A stretch of DNA of 63,271 bases from the IMG/VR virus record IMGVR_UViG_3300023174_000169, positions 1-63,271 of that record. The stretch is one strand, 5' to 3'. A program made the translations under genes and the position numbers. Source of the DNA: a virus. The stretch's first letter is position 1, and the number at the start of each line of letters is the position of its first letter. Shown here in pieces: positions 45,201-53,836 of this stretch. Below the pieces are notes generated by a model. The model was not told the origin of the DNA. It saw only the letters and a program-made list of their open reading frames with translations, and searched no databases.

Positions 45201-45653
45201 ATTTGAATTTGTTGGATCGTTCCAAATAATAATTTGTTGCGCTAGATTTTTACCATTACTGTCCACAAGATTTTCTGTGGTACGCACAGTGTCAAATTTT
45301 AAAAGACCTTCTGAAGAGATATTTCTTTTTGCATTGTAGCTCAGCATACGTGCTAGACGTAGGACACTTTCTTTTCTTTCTGCTAATTCAATGAAATTTT
45401 CTCGGCTGGCTAAATCAATGCGGAAACTTAAACTTTGACCAAGGAACGCAATGGCGTCGATGAGGGCCATATACTCAGAACTTTCAATGTAATCATTGAA
45501 ATCTTCTGGATAATTTTCTCTAATATAATCAATCATCACACGACGAAGATTTTCAAAATCGTATGATTTAAAATCTGCGTTCTTGAATGTCTGGTAGATT
45601 CTAGTCCAGTCTTCGTTTAGTATTAGATTGTTTTGTCTTGTAGTGGCTGTCAT
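42246..45653 (-). CDS. 6: gp6-like baseplate wedge subunit
   Basis: A 1135-residue protein whose N-terminus (DFKSYDFENLRRVMIDYIRE, FNDYIESSEYMALIDAIAFL, SFRIDLASRENFIELAERKE) is characteristic of the gp6/gpJ baseplate wedge family. YTQNRMVTGEDYNLAPLASS near residue 425 is another family block. gp6 forms the ring of the wedge that is rearranged when the tail contracts. It is longer than T4 gp6 (660), as in other marine relatives. Two bases separate it from the giant gene; a late promoter lies just upstream. Confidence 0.85.
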   Translation of the reverse strand: MTATTRQNNLILNEDWTRIYQTFKNADFKSYDFENLRRVMIDYIRENYPEDFNDYIESSEYMALIDAIAFLGQSLSFRIDLASRENFIELAERKESVLRLARMLSYNAKRNISSEGLLKFDTVRTTENLVDSNGKNLAQQIIIWNDPTNSNWSEQFLTVLNAAMSDNTEFGRSQGAASISGIPTEQYRFRTANRDVPIFTFSKTVAGRKMAFELVSTSFKGKDYIYEEDPMPANQLGFVYKNDGKGPASANNGFFLLFKQGSLELADFTIAVPTVNEKVSIDAEGINNDDIWLYALSAAGSQQSLWSQVPALTGNNIAYNSLVNSVKNIYSVITRENDKVDLQFSDGVYGNLPQGSFRVYYRVSNGLSYAIAPSDLRGISISIPYVNSQGASHTLSISMSLKYTVSTSAPTESITSIRANAPAVYYTQNRMVTGEDYNLAPLASSQDILKVKAINRTSSGISRNFDIIDASGKYSSVDVFADDGLIYKNQIETALNFKFTNKIDIYNFIRNSIDPIISGTDVYNFYLTKYTKISFIDNTSVWNQTTSVTNETTGYFEKSDGTTLLKTGVYTNNTLKYLEPDSLIKFIAPTGYAFKKGKKVTANLSDPTQVSYIWAKVVKVVGDGTNAGRGILTSGKGPVSLNVTVPSGAIASRIVPKFISRLPSALEAEMVNLAFSNLNFGLRYDVTEAAWKIITAANLDLLSDFSLGKTGDLTSTNIDSSWIIAFVKEPDRYIVRIRSMEYVFGSLQKNRFYFDSNQKIYDSLNNTVIKDQIKVLGINTNSGLIDSLKQDVIFEVSDSIKYEDGYQSTKEIKIAFADSNDDGVIDDPDEFLKIVGEDLDLKFLFFKQTVDITGTLVYEYIDNSNDTIISLQKESLAVIGDYANGQLLYFYDSAEDVVKSVDRTTNTLNIESSYRANIGRAGLKFQYIHNANVDRRIDPSVSNIMDVYLLTRSYDTTFRNYLSGITTTLPEPPNSDSLLIKFGQNLDLIKSISDDIIYHPVSYKILFGSKADEKLQAQFKIVKNSNKTINTNDLKVRVISAINEFFDVSNWDFGDKFYLSEMITYVINATAPDISNMVIVPRQASQSFGSLFEIQSRADEIFVSGATVDDIVIVSSINASEIGANPTSIITSTSM

Positions 45654-45671
45654 TTTAGTTTCCTATCTTGA

Positions 45672-45679
45672 TATTTATC
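45672..45679 (-). promoter_or_regulatory. late promoter core GATAAATA
   Basis: GATAAATA on the minus strand, in the 42-base gap before gp6; the predicted start near 45666 leaves a 13-base leader that contains the ribosome-binding site AGGAAA. Confidence 0.6.
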
Positions 45680-45695
45680 GCCTAAAATAAACTGG

Positions 45696-46133
45696 TTAGT
45701 TTACTGAAAGATTACGTCTATCAAAGCCTAGCTGCATACGCTCGCTGATGTTAAACGGTAGATAAACTATCTCTGCTTCAATTCTTATTCCTTGGTCTGT
45801 GCTATCAACAATTACTGAATTTACAGCGATACGTGGATCATAATTTATAATCCTTTCAACATCTTCTGCAATTAGTTTTTTAACCTCGGGAGTAAAATTT
45901 TCAAATAATAAATCCCAAATAACAGTTCCAAAATCTGGGTTTTCAAGTTTTTCACCTTTTCGAATATGGAAGTGATTGACGATATCTTGTTTTACTAAAT
46001 CAATATCGTATTGTTTAAAACCTGTTTTTTGTTGGTTACTGTTGAAACCTTTATAGGTAAACGCAGTTACACTTTGATTTCCAACAGAAGCTGTATTTGT
46101 TGCTACGCTTTTTTGATTATATAATTTTGCCAT
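45696..46133 (-). CDS. 25: gp25-like baseplate wedge protein
   Basis: A 145-residue protein of the GPW/gp25 family: QYDIDLVKQDIVNHFHIRKG, NPDFGTVIWDLLFE, and IAEDVERIINYDPRI. gp25 joins gp6 and gp53 in the wedge core and primes sheath assembly. Length fits T4 gp25 (132). It abuts gp5 upstream with no gap (46133/46134), consistent with coupled translation. Confidence 0.88.
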   Translation of the reverse strand: MAKLYNQKSVATNTASVGNQSVTAFTYKGFNSNQQKTGFKQYDIDLVKQDIVNHFHIRKGEKLENPDFGTVIWDLLFENFTPEVKKLIAEDVERIINYDPRIAVNSVIVDSTDQGIRIEAEIVYLPFNISERMQLGFDRRNLSVN

Positions 46134-47681
46134 TTAAACCTCTCTATCTGTTTGGTCAGGAGTAACAAAAGTTGGCACCATGTTTTCATGCAACGCCCAA
46201 GGTTCGTGCATTGGAATACGTTTCATGATGCTAGATACAGCATTGTCAGATTGATATTTTGTATCAGCCCATACTAAGGTGCCGTCTGTTGCAATATTGT
46301 CAATTACATCTAACGGTGTTACTAATAACGCTTTTGCTGCGGCAGCACTATTCATTTGAATTTTGCCTGCTGTTTCTCTATGTTCACCTGCACTGTTGAT
46401 ATGCGAAGTGCCTTTGGTAGTAAGTTTAATATCTCCTACTGCATTGGTATCTAACTTTCCTAATGTTGTAATTCGACCATCTTTACCTATATGTAAATTA
46501 AAATTAAATTTGCTTTCAATTTGTACTCTGCCGGCAGGTGATCCATTTGCATCAGTTTCTGCGGTGGCGCTGGCTTTGATGTTTACGTTGCGGCCTGCTT
46601 CTATGTTTACATCTCTATTAGCATAAAAATTAAAATCTTGTTGGGTGTGAATACTCACACTATCTTCCGCATAGATATCTATTTTGCCATTGCTGGTCAA
46701 TTCTATCCAAGATGTACCTTTAGCATTGCCGATGTAAATCAAATCTTCGCTGTTATGTAAGAGTATTTGATGTCCTGTTCTTGTTCTCAATCTAGCATAT
46801 TCATTGTAAGGAATATTTGGATCACCCGTTTCACCATTTAGAATATCTGCATACTCAACAGGGCCTTCGCCGGCAGGAGTTTTACGTTGATACTGATCAT
46901 CACCGTCGTCAAACACCAGTTGGGTACCGCCTAAACGGCTGACAAATACTGGCGAAGAAGATAGACTATTTTTTCTGCCCACGTAAGATTTTTTAGCACC
47001 ATCACGCTTGTCAAGAGGGCCAGGTGTTAAAATACCAAACACCATGCTAGGAACTTCTCTTCTAACTGTAGTAGTTGCTGGTCCCCTAACATCGTCTTCT
47101 AATGTTCCTGATTCTAGGAATCTATCAGCTATAGGATGTACTGGTCTTTTAATTTTATCTATGTCACCGCCTGTGGCAGAATCATTTATTTGACGATTTA
47201 CTTCTGCTACTGGCAAGGGTTGGCTTGTTGCATACTTGGCTTTGTCATCAGGCGAAATATCATTTACAGTAGTTGCACCAATCGCTGGAATCATGTTATT
47301 GGCAAATCTACTTGGGATACAGCCTATCCAGTAGCCTTGACTTGGATCTCCATCAATGAACATTACCATTACAGTAACACCAATGTCCGGTGGGCAGAAC
47401 CACATGCCATAGCTTTTTTGTGTGTCATTGAAAGCATCGGCATTGCCTTTATTAGAACCCATAAACTCGTATGCTGTGCTTCCATAGAAAGGCGTCATGT
47501 ATCTTACAGTATAAGTTTCTGTATCGTTACCTTGTTCGTTGGCTTGATCGCGAAGGATAGTCACTTCTAGGCCGCCCATGAAAGCAGGATCCAAGTGACT
47601 TATGACTTTTGCTAGAAACGGGCCAGCACCTATACCTTGCTGACCCTTTTGATTCTCTGGTGACCGTGATTCTGATGCCAT
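46134..47681 (-). CDS. 5: gp5/VgrG-like baseplate hub spike protein
   Basis: A 515-residue protein. Residues about 15-130 form an OB-fold-like domain (GPFLAKVISHLDPAFMGGLE, WFCPPDIGVTVMVMFIDGDP). Residues about 300-420 are a repeated beta-helix: HQILLHNSEDLIYIGNAKG, GKIDIYAEDSVSIHTQQDFN, RDVNIEAGRNVNIKASA. This is the layout of the gp5/VgrG membrane-piercing spike. I see no lysozyme domain between the two, in contrast to T4 gp5; cell-wall digestion may be supplied by the tape-measure protein at 60595. Confidence 0.82.
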   Translation of the reverse strand: MASESRSPENQKGQQGIGAGPFLAKVISHLDPAFMGGLEVTILRDQANEQGNDTETYTVRYMTPFYGSTAYEFMGSNKGNADAFNDTQKSYGMWFCPPDIGVTVMVMFIDGDPSQGYWIGCIPSRFANNMIPAIGATTVNDISPDDKAKYATSQPLPVAEVNRQINDSATGGDIDKIKRPVHPIADRFLESGTLEDDVRGPATTTVRREVPSMVFGILTPGPLDKRDGAKKSYVGRKNSLSSSPVFVSRLGGTQLVFDDGDDQYQRKTPAGEGPVEYADILNGETGDPNIPYNEYARLRTRTGHQILLHNSEDLIYIGNAKGTSWIELTSNGKIDIYAEDSVSIHTQQDFNFYANRDVNIEAGRNVNIKASATAETDANGSPAGRVQIESKFNFNLHIGKDGRITTLGKLDTNAVGDIKLTTKGTSHINSAGEHRETAGKIQMNSAAAAKALLVTPLDVIDNIATDGTLVWADTKYQSDNAVSSIMKRIPMHEPWALHENMVPTFVTPDQTDREV

Positions 47682-47692
47682 TTATTTTCCTG

Positions 47693-50392
47693 TTATGCGT
47701 ATTGTGATTGTTCTGGATCGCCCGATCCTGGCTCGTCTTCTCCAGCATAGGCGGTGTCTTCTTCCCAAGGAACTGCACTTGGTTTGATTGGCTTTGTTTG
47801 TTTGTACATGAGTGATCCGGCCTTCTTCGGTACAACCTTGCCTCTGAAGTCATTTGCCTGCATTGGCATTCTCACACAGTCTAGTGTTTGTTTAAATGTG
47901 CCGTCACTAAATTTACTTTCAACTTTAATAACCTTGTAAATGCCACTAAAAGGACTGTCAGAACTGTCTACAAACAAATAGTCGCCTGCTGCTTCTTTTG
48001 GCTCTATTGGAGTTCTAAATCTTATGTAAATGTATGTGTCCCCTGCTTCATAATTACACGAGTTATCGGCTGTGATTTGATCACTGACTCCTGCGGCAGC
48101 AAAGTAGCCGCCCATGCCGCTATCAACTAACCAGTAGGGATCTCCCATGATCTCAGCATTGATTTTAACCATCTCGGTTGATGCTGTTTGTAGAAAGGCC
48201 TGATGAAAGTTGTTGGCCACAAATTGTTCCGGCGTTAAATTTCCAGAACCGCCAAAAGGCAATTTTGCCATAGCTGGATCTGGTTTTACTGTTCGACCAC
48301 CGCTCGATGCTCCAAGGCCATCTGAGACGTTGGCGCCTTCTTGAATTTCAACTCCACTATTATCTTGTATACCAGAAGATGCTTGGTCGTTGTTTTGAAT
48401 ACGACCTGCTTTATCTGGTGGCGTTGGGCTAATCGCTGTGAAAAAGCTGTTATTGATTTGAATATCAAACTTTAACAGGTCATTGTTAGAACCAGTGTAG
48501 ATGTAATTGTATTGTTTAATAATATCACCTTCAAGCTCGTCGTAGCCTGTAGGAACAGCGTTTGGGTTAGTGAACACACTACTATGAATTTTATAAGGTA
48601 GTACTCTAAAAATCACTCGCTTGGCATAATCCTTTCGTGTTTCGTCCCAGTCTAATAATTGAATTTGAACATCCACTCTAAACCAATTTACTCTACCTTT
48701 ATCTAGGTATTCTTCTTGTAATGCTTTTCTAGCGTAATCGGATTCTTCAATTGCCTGTGTAATGATTTGAACAACAGTTTGATCTTTACCGTATTGAAAA
48801 GTTCTTTTTTTAGAATCGTTGGTAACCTTGTCTCTGTTTACTTTTCCTGTACCTTCATCGTGGACATCTGATGCCTTGGGTGCAACATAGTTTCCGCCTG
48901 AGTCTGTTTGAAAATCAAATACAGCTGATCCAATAGGATTGTCTCCAAACTCTTCTGAGTTTAATGCGTTAGAAGCACTCTTAGTTACCACCACTTGATT
49001 ACTTTGATTTACTGTAGCAGTATTAGTTCCAGCATCAGGAGTTACTCCTGGAATAGGAGTATCTGAAGTTTCTGGAAAATGTATTTCATATTTGTCAGGA
49101 ATAGATTTACCTTGATTTGCACCTGGGCGGGCTGCACGTTCTTCTTTTTCATTTAATACTGTTTGCAAACTTCTTTCGCCAGTGGTTAGTAGTTCTTTAA
49201 CATTTTCGCCTGTTATAGATATGTCTTGATTGATTGCATTGTTTACTTTACTAAATCCATTTAGGTTAAAAGGAATAGCTTCAAACGTGTATGTGCTACC
49301 ACCTTCGTTGACTGTGAATGTTGTTTTCTTTAATTGTACAGTGAAATATTTAGGATAGGGAACCCAAGCCGATGTTCCTTTTTCATCAAATCCCATAAAT
49401 TCTAATTTTAAAACATAGATGGCGTTTGTTAGATAGTTGTCATACCCTGCGGCTTCTGCTGCCACTTCTAGAGATTGCAAAAACAATCCCATAGAATACG
49501 GTTCCCATATTGTAAAATTAAAGCTGATAGAATTTGTAGTACCAGCAGTTTCTGTTCCTGTGATAATAGACTGCATACTAAAACTTTGAACATAATATTC
49601 TGGACTACCATAAGCTGTTCCTGCACGTTCAGCATCAAATCTTCCCGCAGATGCAAACACAACCTGTTTTGAAGACCATGCAGAATTTCTATATAGATAT
49701 GGGTTATTTGCTTCTTGTGGTTTTAAACAGGCAAAAGTAAACAAAGAATTATATGTTGCAAAATTATCAAGTACATTTGGCAATCCACGTTGTACATTAT
49801 TTGCTGTTGCTTTGTTTACTGCAACTGTTGCGGCGTTGGCAGCAGTGGCCACTGCTACATTTCCTTGTGCTGCTTGTTCGGCGTCCTGTTGAGTTAGTGC
49901 TGCGCCTCTAGTGATATTAGTGGGTTGAGCATCTCCGTCTACTGGAGTTCCGTCGGGTTTAACTCCGTCTGTAGTTCCTCCGGCTGCTGCTCCTGTAACT
50001 TCTGGAGCATCACCTCCAACTGTTTCTCTTACCGTTTTTGTAGCTTGCGATTCAGATGCTTCTGCACTTTGAGCAGCAGATAATTGTTTTTCTAAATCAT
50101 CTTTAACTGGAAATAAGGCATTAAATTCTTCTGCTAATTGTTTTCTATAGGCGGCTTTAGCAGTAAAGTCTGCTTGGGCTGCGGCGTACAATGCATTTGG
50201 GTCTGAGAATGTTTGCCCGTTAAACGACCCTGACCAACTGTCGCTGTAACTTTTTCCTGCCGGATTAAAAAACGAAGCAGTATTATATGCCTGCTGAGCA
50301 GCATCAGTGGCTGGTCCTAGCTTTGCTGCTAATGACTCTCGCTGTGCGGCATTTCTATCTAACTGTGTTTGTATTTCTGCTGATGTTGCCAT
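47693..50392 (-). CDS. baseplate hub candidate (gp27-like by position)
   Basis: An 899-residue protein. Residues 1-35 and 75-115 are helical coiled-coil stretches, followed by an Ala/Thr/Gly-rich linker. Residues about 215-400 contain YYVQSFSMQSIITGTETAG, FNFTIWEPYSMGLFLQSLE and YVLKLEFMGFDEKG, a pattern I know from large hub-region proteins of marine T4-like phages. Near the C-terminus, YKVIKVESKFSDGTFKQTLD resembles a hub beta domain. Its place between gp5 and gp53 suggests a hub component that holds the spike, like gp27, but length and sequence differ from T4 gp27 (391). Confidence 0.55.
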   Translation of the reverse strand: MATSAEIQTQLDRNAAQRESLAAKLGPATDAAQQAYNTASFFNPAGKSYSDSWSGSFNGQTFSDPNALYAAAQADFTAKAAYRKQLAEEFNALFPVKDDLEKQLSAAQSAEASESQATKTVRETVGGDAPEVTGAAAGGTTDGVKPDGTPVDGDAQPTNITRGAALTQQDAEQAAQGNVAVATAANAATVAVNKATANNVQRGLPNVLDNFATYNSLFTFACLKPQEANNPYLYRNSAWSSKQVVFASAGRFDAERAGTAYGSPEYYVQSFSMQSIITGTETAGTTNSISFNFTIWEPYSMGLFLQSLEVAAEAAGYDNYLTNAIYVLKLEFMGFDEKGTSAWVPYPKYFTVQLKKTTFTVNEGGSTYTFEAIPFNLNGFSKVNNAINQDISITGENVKELLTTGERSLQTVLNEKEERAARPGANQGKSIPDKYEIHFPETSDTPIPGVTPDAGTNTATVNQSNQVVVTKSASNALNSEEFGDNPIGSAVFDFQTDSGGNYVAPKASDVHDEGTGKVNRDKVTNDSKKRTFQYGKDQTVVQIITQAIEESDYARKALQEEYLDKGRVNWFRVDVQIQLLDWDETRKDYAKRVIFRVLPYKIHSSVFTNPNAVPTGYDELEGDIIKQYNYIYTGSNNDLLKFDIQINNSFFTAISPTPPDKAGRIQNNDQASSGIQDNSGVEIQEGANVSDGLGASSGGRTVKPDPAMAKLPFGGSGNLTPEQFVANNFHQAFLQTASTEMVKINAEIMGDPYWLVDSGMGGYFAAAGVSDQITADNSCNYEAGDTYIYIRFRTPIEPKEAAGDYLFVDSSDSPFSGIYKVIKVESKFSDGTFKQTLDCVRMPMQANDFRGKVVPKKAGSLMYKQTKPIKPSAVPWEEDTAYAGEDEPGSGDPEQSQYA

Positions 50393-50395
50393 ATG

Positions 50396-50695
50396 TTATA
50401 CGCCTAGGTACTTTTCTAAACTAGATTTCTTAGGTATGTATATAGATGTGCCTGGGACAAAATCAAATATAGGATCTTTAATTACATTCATGTTTCGTTG
50501 TACAAACACCCACCAAAGTTTAGGTGTACCGTACAAGTCATAGGCCAATAGATCTGGTCGGTGCTTGTATTGATTTTCAATCACATATTTGAAATCATCT
50601 GATTCAGCAGGAACTGGTCTAATTTGTAATAGATTTAGATATAACTTATTTTGTTTAGTAAAAAAATAAGGCGAAGATTTTTTGTACGTTGCCAT
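50396..50695 (-). CDS. 53: gp53-like baseplate wedge protein
   Basis: A 99-residue protein with YVIENQYKHRPDLLAYDLYG, TPKLWWVFVQRNMNVIKDPI and FVPGTSIYIP, the core of the gp53 family, including a LysM-like end. gp53 closes the wedge by binding gp25 and gp6. It is shorter than T4 gp53 (196), as usual in marine relatives. One base separates it from the upstream gene. Confidence 0.8.
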   Translation of the reverse strand: MATYKKSSPYFFTKQNKLYLNLLQIRPVPAESDDFKYVIENQYKHRPDLLAYDLYGTPKLWWVFVQRNMNVIKDPIFDFVPGTSIYIPKKSSLEKYLGV

Positions 50696-50696
50696 A

Positions 50697-51848
50697 TTAT
50701 AAGAATCCTACTGTATTACCGCTTGCAAAATCTTCTAGACTAAACTGTCTCAATCTTGCTCTGTTATAGATTGGAGTAACTGTTACACTTATTGTGCTCA
50801 TGATAGGAACCCATGTTGGGCTTCCAAGTTTACTAACTTTGATATATTGGCAGTCGTCTTTCATGTCAAAACTGGTTGCCTTGATTACCACAGGGACTGA
50901 ATTAAAAACGTTGCTACCGTAGCCTGTCAATCGACATACAATCGGAGGGTTACCAACGTTTGGTCCTGTACCGTAAAACATTTTAGTTACTGCTCTCAAG
51001 AAAGTTGTAGCACCAATCCAATAGTATGCATCATCTTCAGTTTCGCAACTAAATTCTCCAGAAATTTGAATATCATCTATCATACTATTTTTATACGCCT
51101 GGAATGGGAAGTTATTATGAACAGGATCAATTTGTGTATAGTTTGCTTTTGTAGCAACAGTGATGCTTGGCAGATATGGCCACACTAGTCCGCCGGTTGG
51201 TTTTAAGGTGTTGTTGAACAACGGCGAATCAAATAGTTCCCAATTACAATCAAGTCTAACTCTCCAATCTTCTCCCGGAATTGGACTTACCTGAGCTACC
51301 GCTCCTCTAGTTTGAAACAGTTCTCCGTTTGATGGTAAGTTGACTGCTCTTCCAAGACTTAAAAGATTATTCAACATGCCCGCGGCCTTAGATACGCTTG
51401 TTGCAGCACCCATTAGGCCGCCCGCAATATTTCCTGCACCTAGTTTGTCAATGGTGCTTGCAATGTCGGCGCCAACGTTACTGATAGATCCTACTGTAGT
51501 TCCAACTTTTGAAACCAAAGACTGTGCCTGTGATGCAATGCCGCCTAATGCTCCGCCACCGACTACTCCGTTTAACGCCGAGGATAGCCCACCGGCACCT
51601 GAAATGCCGCCGCCAAGCCCTTTAACCGCTGCCATACCTTGATCAAAACTATTGCCCAACGATGCTGTTGCACCGTTTAATCCGCTTCCTACTTCTCCTG
51701 CTAATCGTGAAACTGTGGCATTTAAACTGGTCTTATCTATACTAGCAACCACGGTATTAAACGTGCCGCCTGCTTGTGCGGCAGCGGCGCCTAGGCTTTG
51801 TGATAAAGAGGCTGTTAGTTTGGAAAGAGGGTTTGGCGATAATGGCAT
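50697..51848 (-). CDS. baseplate tail-tube cap/initiator (gp48/gp54-like)
   Basis: A 383-residue protein. Residues 1-165 are Gly/Ala/Ser-rich and low in complexity; residues 170-383 form a beta domain with DDIQISGEFSCETEDDAYYW, GNPPIVCRLTGYGSNVF and PIYNRARLRQFSLEDFASG. The beta domain resembles the gp48/gp54 proteins that cap the hub and start tail-tube polymerisation. It is first in the baseplate operon, behind a late promoter. I cannot tell gp48 from gp54. Confidence 0.62.
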   Translation of the reverse strand: MPLSPNPLSKLTASLSQSLGAAAAQAGGTFNTVVASIDKTSLNATVSRLAGEVGSGLNGATASLGNSFDQGMAAVKGLGGGISGAGGLSSALNGVVGGGALGGIASQAQSLVSKVGTTVGSISNVGADIASTIDKLGAGNIAGGLMGAATSVSKAAGMLNNLLSLGRAVNLPSNGELFQTRGAVAQVSPIPGEDWRVRLDCNWELFDSPLFNNTLKPTGGLVWPYLPSITVATKANYTQIDPVHNNFPFQAYKNSMIDDIQISGEFSCETEDDAYYWIGATTFLRAVTKMFYGTGPNVGNPPIVCRLTGYGSNVFNSVPVVIKATSFDMKDDCQYIKVSKLGSPTWVPIMSTISVTVTPIYNRARLRQFSLEDFASGNTVGFL

Positions 51849-51867
51849 AAAAAAACTCCGTATAGTC

Positions 51868-51875
51868 TATTTATT
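51868..51875 (-). promoter_or_regulatory. late promoter core AATAAATA for the baseplate operon
   Basis: AATAAATA (7 of 8) on the minus strand lies 20 bases before the ATG ending at 51848; a CGGAG ribosome-binding site lies between. It is divergent from the forward promoter of gene 55. Confidence 0.55.
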
Positions 51876-51887
51876 CTTGACAAAATG

Positions 51888-51896
51888 TGCTATTAT
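51888..51896 (+). promoter_or_regulatory. possible extended -10 promoter (TGCTATTAT) for gene 55
   Basis: TG-C-TATTAT fits an extended -10 element 26 bases before the ATG at 51923. No -35 is found at proper spacing. It would allow the host polymerase to make the late sigma factor before late transcription begins (inference). Confidence 0.4.
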
Positions 51897-51922
51897 ATAA
51901 GTAACAGGAGAATCCTATAACT

Positions 51923-52783
51923 ATGACTTTAATACCAACAGTACCTAAAATAAAGTATCTAACAAACAAAGATTTATTAAAAGAAATACACAAAAGCAAG
52001 AATACATATTGTTCGTACACACAGCCCGAATACGGAGATTATGATTTAATTTTACCTAGTGTGGCTAAAATCAACATCCGCACAGTGGCCGAAGCTAAAC
52101 GCAATCGTGCTATCAGACTAGCTAAATTAAATCACGAGGCCGCTGTACTTGCAGGTGGTAAAAAACTACCAGCAAAAGAATTTGAAATAGATTATAAAAA
52201 AATTCCTAAAAACGATGTAGTGTTCCGCATCATGACTTTTGAACACATTCCGCTTGCTCCTGGTAGAAAAAAGACTCTTAAAAATGTTGGTGACAGTCAC
52301 GAAAAAGTAAACTTTCCTCCTTTCCAGCATTGGAAATATGATGACAATGATAATTTAATTTTAGTGGGTAAGAGTCACTGGAAGGGAGATTTACAAACAG
52401 GACACTTTGATAAAGAATACGGACAAATGACCAACAATCTTGCTCGTATGTTTTTAAAATTGTGCGAAAGATATGCTACTAGGAGTAACGTTCGTGGATA
52501 TACTTACAATGATGAAATGCGCGGCCAAGCAATTCTTCAGCTTACCCAAATTGGCCTACAGTTTGATGAGAGCAAGTCTGATAATCCTTTTGCTTATTAT
52601 ACCGCTGCTGTTACTAACTCATTTGTTAGAATCATCAATATCGAAAAGCGCAACCAAAATATTCGAGACGATATACTTGAAATGAATGGAATGAATCCAA
52701 GTTGGACTAGACAAAATAGCGGAACAGGAAATGCAGTTGCTCCGGTTACTTCAGTTGGAAGTGTTGACGGGGATTCTGATTGA
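51923..52783 (+). CDS. 55: gp55-like late-transcription sigma factor
   Basis: A 286-residue protein. The C-terminal half, starting near residue 155 (QMTNNLARMFLKLCERYATR, EMRGQAILQLTQIGLQFDES, NPFAYYTAAVTNSFVRIINI), is the sigma-2-like region of gp55, which directs host RNA polymerase to TATAAATA late promoters. T4 gp55 has 185 residues; here about 110-150 extra N-terminal residues precede the core (YDLILPSVAKINI, FRIMTFEHIPLAPGRKK). The ribosome-binding site AGGAG (51906-51910) can pair with TCCT just after it, forming a 4-bp hairpin that might limit translation. Confidence 0.85.
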   Translation: MTLIPTVPKIKYLTNKDLLKEIHKSKNTYCSYTQPEYGDYDLILPSVAKINIRTVAEAKRNRAIRLAKLNHEAAVLAGGKKLPAKEFEIDYKKIPKNDVVFRIMTFEHIPLAPGRKKTLKNVGDSHEKVNFPPFQHWKYDDNDNLILVGKSHWKGDLQTGHFDKEYGQMTNNLARMFLKLCERYATRSNVRGYTYNDEMRGQAILQLTQIGLQFDESKSDNPFAYYTAAVTNSFVRIINIEKRNQNIRDDILEMNGMNPSWTRQNSGTGNAVAPVTSVGSVDGDSD

Positions 52784-52809
52784 CCTTGAAGTTGTAAATG
52801 TGTTACAAT
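52780..52809 (+). promoter_or_regulatory. sigma70-type promoter for genes 47 and 46
   Basis: TTGACC at 52780-52785 and TACAAT at 52804-52809 are 18 bases apart. They overlap the end of gene 55 and lie 17 bases before the ATG of gene 47, with ribosome-binding site AAGGAG between. Confidence 0.6.
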
Positions 52810-52825
52810 AACAAAGGAGATCAAA

Positions 52826-53836
52826 ATGTCATTATTTAAAAAAGTAGCGTGTTTTACCGATATACATTTCGGATTAAAATCTGGTAGCAGAACTCACAAT
52901 CAAGATTGTGAAGACTTTGTGTCTTGGTTCTGTGAAACTGCCAAGGCAGAAGGTTGTGAAACTGCAATCTTTCTAGGTGACTGGCATCATAATCGTAGTA
53001 CCACTGACGTGAGTACTATGAACTATACTGTTTCCAATTTAGAGAAACTGAGTTCCTCGTTTGAAAAAGTATATTTCATTCTAGGTAATCACGATCTATT
53101 CTACAAAGATAAACGTGAAATCAACTCTGTTGAATTCATGCGATTGTTTCCTAATATTGTTCCAATCAAAGATACACTAACCGAAGGCGATGTAACCATC
53201 ATGCCTTGGCTAGTGGGCGACGAATGGAAGGCTATTCCTAAAATGAAGAGCCGTTATATCTTTGGACACCTAGAACTTCCGTTGTTTTACATGAACGCTA
53301 TGGTACAGATGCCGGACCATGGTCAGTTACAAGCTGATCACTTTGGCAATCAAGAGTATGTGTTCAGTGGACACTTCCATAAACGTCAAAGCAAGGGCAA
53401 TGTAACTTACATTGGTAATGCTTTCCCGCACAACTATGCAGATGCAGGAGACGATGATCGTGGAATGATGATCTTAGAGTGGGGCGGCAAGCCAGAATAC
53501 AAAACTTGGCCTGGTCAACCTATCTATCGTACATTTAAACTCAGTCAAATTGTTGAAGCTCCTGAAAAACTATTACATGAAAAAATGCATGCCAGGGTAA
53601 CAATTGATTTACCAATTAGTTTTGAAGAAGCAAACTTTATTCGTGAAACATTTATTCCGCAATTTGATCTGCGAGAACTGATGTTGATTCCAGAGAAGGT
53701 TGAAGTTGATTCAACTTCAACTCCAATCGATATCAATTTTGAATCCGTTGATACTATTGTGATGAATCAAATCAATGCTATTGAAAGCGACACATATAAT
53801 CGTGGACTGCTTTTGGAGATCTACAAAGACCTATGA
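52826..53836 (+). CDS. 47: gp47-like recombination nuclease subunit (Mre11/SbcD family)
   Basis: A 336-residue metallophosphoesterase with the family motifs in order: CFTDIHFGLK (DxH), FLGDWHHNR (GDxxH), FILGNHDLF (GNHD) and FSGHFHKRQ (GHxH). With gp46 it forms the Mre11-Rad50-type complex that resects double-strand ends for recombination-dependent replication. Length matches T4 gp47 (339). It overlaps gene 46 by 4 bases. Confidence 0.92.
   Translation: MSLFKKVACFTDIHFGLKSGSRTHNQDCEDFVSWFCETAKAEGCETAIFLGDWHHNRSTTDVSTMNYTVSNLEKLSSSFEKVYFILGNHDLFYKDKREINSVEFMRLFPNIVPIKDTLTEGDVTIMPWLVGDEWKAIPKMKSRYIFGHLELPLFYMNAMVQMPDHGQLQADHFGNQEYVFSGHFHKRQSKGNVTYIGNAFPHNYADAGDDDRGMMILEWGGKPEYKTWPGQPIYRTFKLSQIVEAPEKLLHEKMHARVTIDLPISFEEANFIRETFIPQFDLRELMLIPEKVEVDSTSTPIDINFESVDTIVMNQINAIESDTYNRGLLLEIYKDL

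Noticed and set aside
46134-47681. A lysozyme domain in the gp5-like protein, as in T4
   Set aside because: No catalytic segment was recognised between the OB-fold and beta-helix parts.
51877-51896. TTGACA at 51877-51882 as a -35 element for gene 55
   Set aside because: The spacing to TATTAT is only 8 bases; the extended -10 reading is more plausible.
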